From assembly GCF_000003605.2 (NCBI RefSeq), contig NW_003134103.1:1-22202 (forward strand): DNA of 22,202 nucleotides. Direction: 5' to 3'. The stretch is from Saccoglossus kowalevskii. Its lineage: Eukaryota > Hemichordata > Enteropneusta > Harrimaniidae. Shown here piece by piece: positions 22,171-22,202 of this stretch; position 1 is the stretch's first letter; the number at the start of each line of letters is the position of its first letter. The notes under the pieces are model-generated. The model ran no database searches and was not told where the DNA came from. It saw only the letters and a list, made by a program, of their open reading frames with translations. The position numbers and the translations under genes were made by a program.

Positions 22171-22202
22171 GACAAATGTTAATCCTTAACACCAAACATT
22201 TA
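22171..22202 (+). repeat. Partial monomer at the right window edge (unit 342)
   Basis: The first 32 bases of a monomer with G18A, cut by the window edge and not by a biological boundary. The left edge likewise starts inside the array: unit 1 carries G1A and C48T and no flanking sequence precedes it. Confidence 0.93.

Larger units (their letters stand above)
1..22202 (+). repeat. 65-bp satellite DNA array, 341 complete monomers plus one partial
   Basis: The whole window is a head-to-tail tandem array of a 65-base monomer in a single orientation. Units start at 1+65k up to 10011, then at 10210+65k up to 21325, then at 21391+65k. The consensus is 32% GC (24 A, 20 T, 15 C, 6 G) and has no CpG. 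About 124 of 341 units equal the consensus by manual count, and most others carry one to three substitutions. Only seven indels occur, six of them in 10011-10209. Stops lie in all six frames of every consensus monomer, so it has no coding capacity. No unique sequence, transposon, RNA gene or spacer interrupts it. Large homogeneous arrays of this kind are typical of eukaryotic heterochromatin; that placement is inference. I do not recognise the monomer as a named satellite family. Confidence 0.98.

Noticed and set aside
1-22202. CRISPR array
   Set aside because: The repeats are contiguous 65-mers with no unique spacers between them; differences are scattered point changes within one monomer.
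1-22202. Protein-coding tandem repeat (mucin-like or other repeat protein) on either strand
   Set aside because: 65 is not a multiple of 3, and each consensus monomer has stops in all three frames of both strands (plus strand at monomer 10, 17, 31, 42 and 45). The longest stop-to-stop distance in the consensus is 93 bases, and variants lengthen it only slightly.
1-22202. Plasmid or phage iterons / replication origin
   Set aside because: Iteron sets are a few short repeats next to a replication gene. Here 341 units run on with no initiator gene, AT-rich unwinding region or unique sequence.
1-22202. CENP-B box or telomeric repeat
   Set aside because: No sequence resembling the vertebrate CENP-B box is visible (the monomer lacks the required CG-containing core), and no TTAGGG-like tandem is present. 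Centromere function is not excluded, since many centromeric satellites lack the box.
1-22202. Uniform array-wide higher-order repeat
   Set aside because: Block copies recur at many unrelated distances (260, 390, 1040, 7800, 14304, 15019, 15800 bases) and no single period aligns neighbouring units throughout.

Overview
The window is one uninterrupted satellite DNA array. A 65-base monomer is repeated head to tail, always in the same orientation, from the first base to the last: 341 complete units plus a final 32-base piece. There is no gene, RNA gene, transposon, CRISPR array or unique spacer in it. Both edges lie inside the array, so its real length and its flanks are not visible. More than 22 kb of near-identical short tandem repeats points to a eukaryotic genome, probably heterochromatin such as a pericentromeric, centromeric or subtelomeric block. 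I do not recognise the monomer and cannot name the species.

Positions 66-130 match the consensus exactly and serve as the reference monomer. The consensus has 24 A, 20 T, 15 C and 6 G (32% GC), no CpG, and a strong excess of C over G on this strand. It holds a perfect 10-base palindrome, TCATTAATGA, at monomer positions 38-47. It has stop codons in all six frames. Because 65 is not a multiple of 3, no consensus reading frame stays open beyond 93 bases. By manual count about 124 units match the consensus exactly, and most others differ by one to three substitutions at a limited set of positions (1, 15-23, 27, 29-30, 33, 35, 37, 48-53, 57, 61, 65).

Layout. Units 1-154 (1-10010) keep perfect 65-base spacing and carry many diagnostic variants. 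Units 155-157 (10011-10209) hold six of the seven indels in the window. Units 158-328 (10210-21324) are again in perfect register. They include a homogenised stretch around 15605-18139, with 15 consecutive identical monomers at 16385-17359. Unit 329 (21325-21390) has one extra T. Units 330-341 and the partial unit complete the window.

The variants are not scattered at random. Runs of 2 to 8 adjacent units with the same ordered variants recur at distances from 260 bases to about 15.8 kb. This is a mosaic left by repeated duplication of multi-unit blocks (unequal exchange, gene conversion or similar), not a regular higher-order repeat. In the entries below, 'G18A' means that consensus base G at monomer position 18 is A, and units are numbered from the left edge. 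All comparisons were made by eye.
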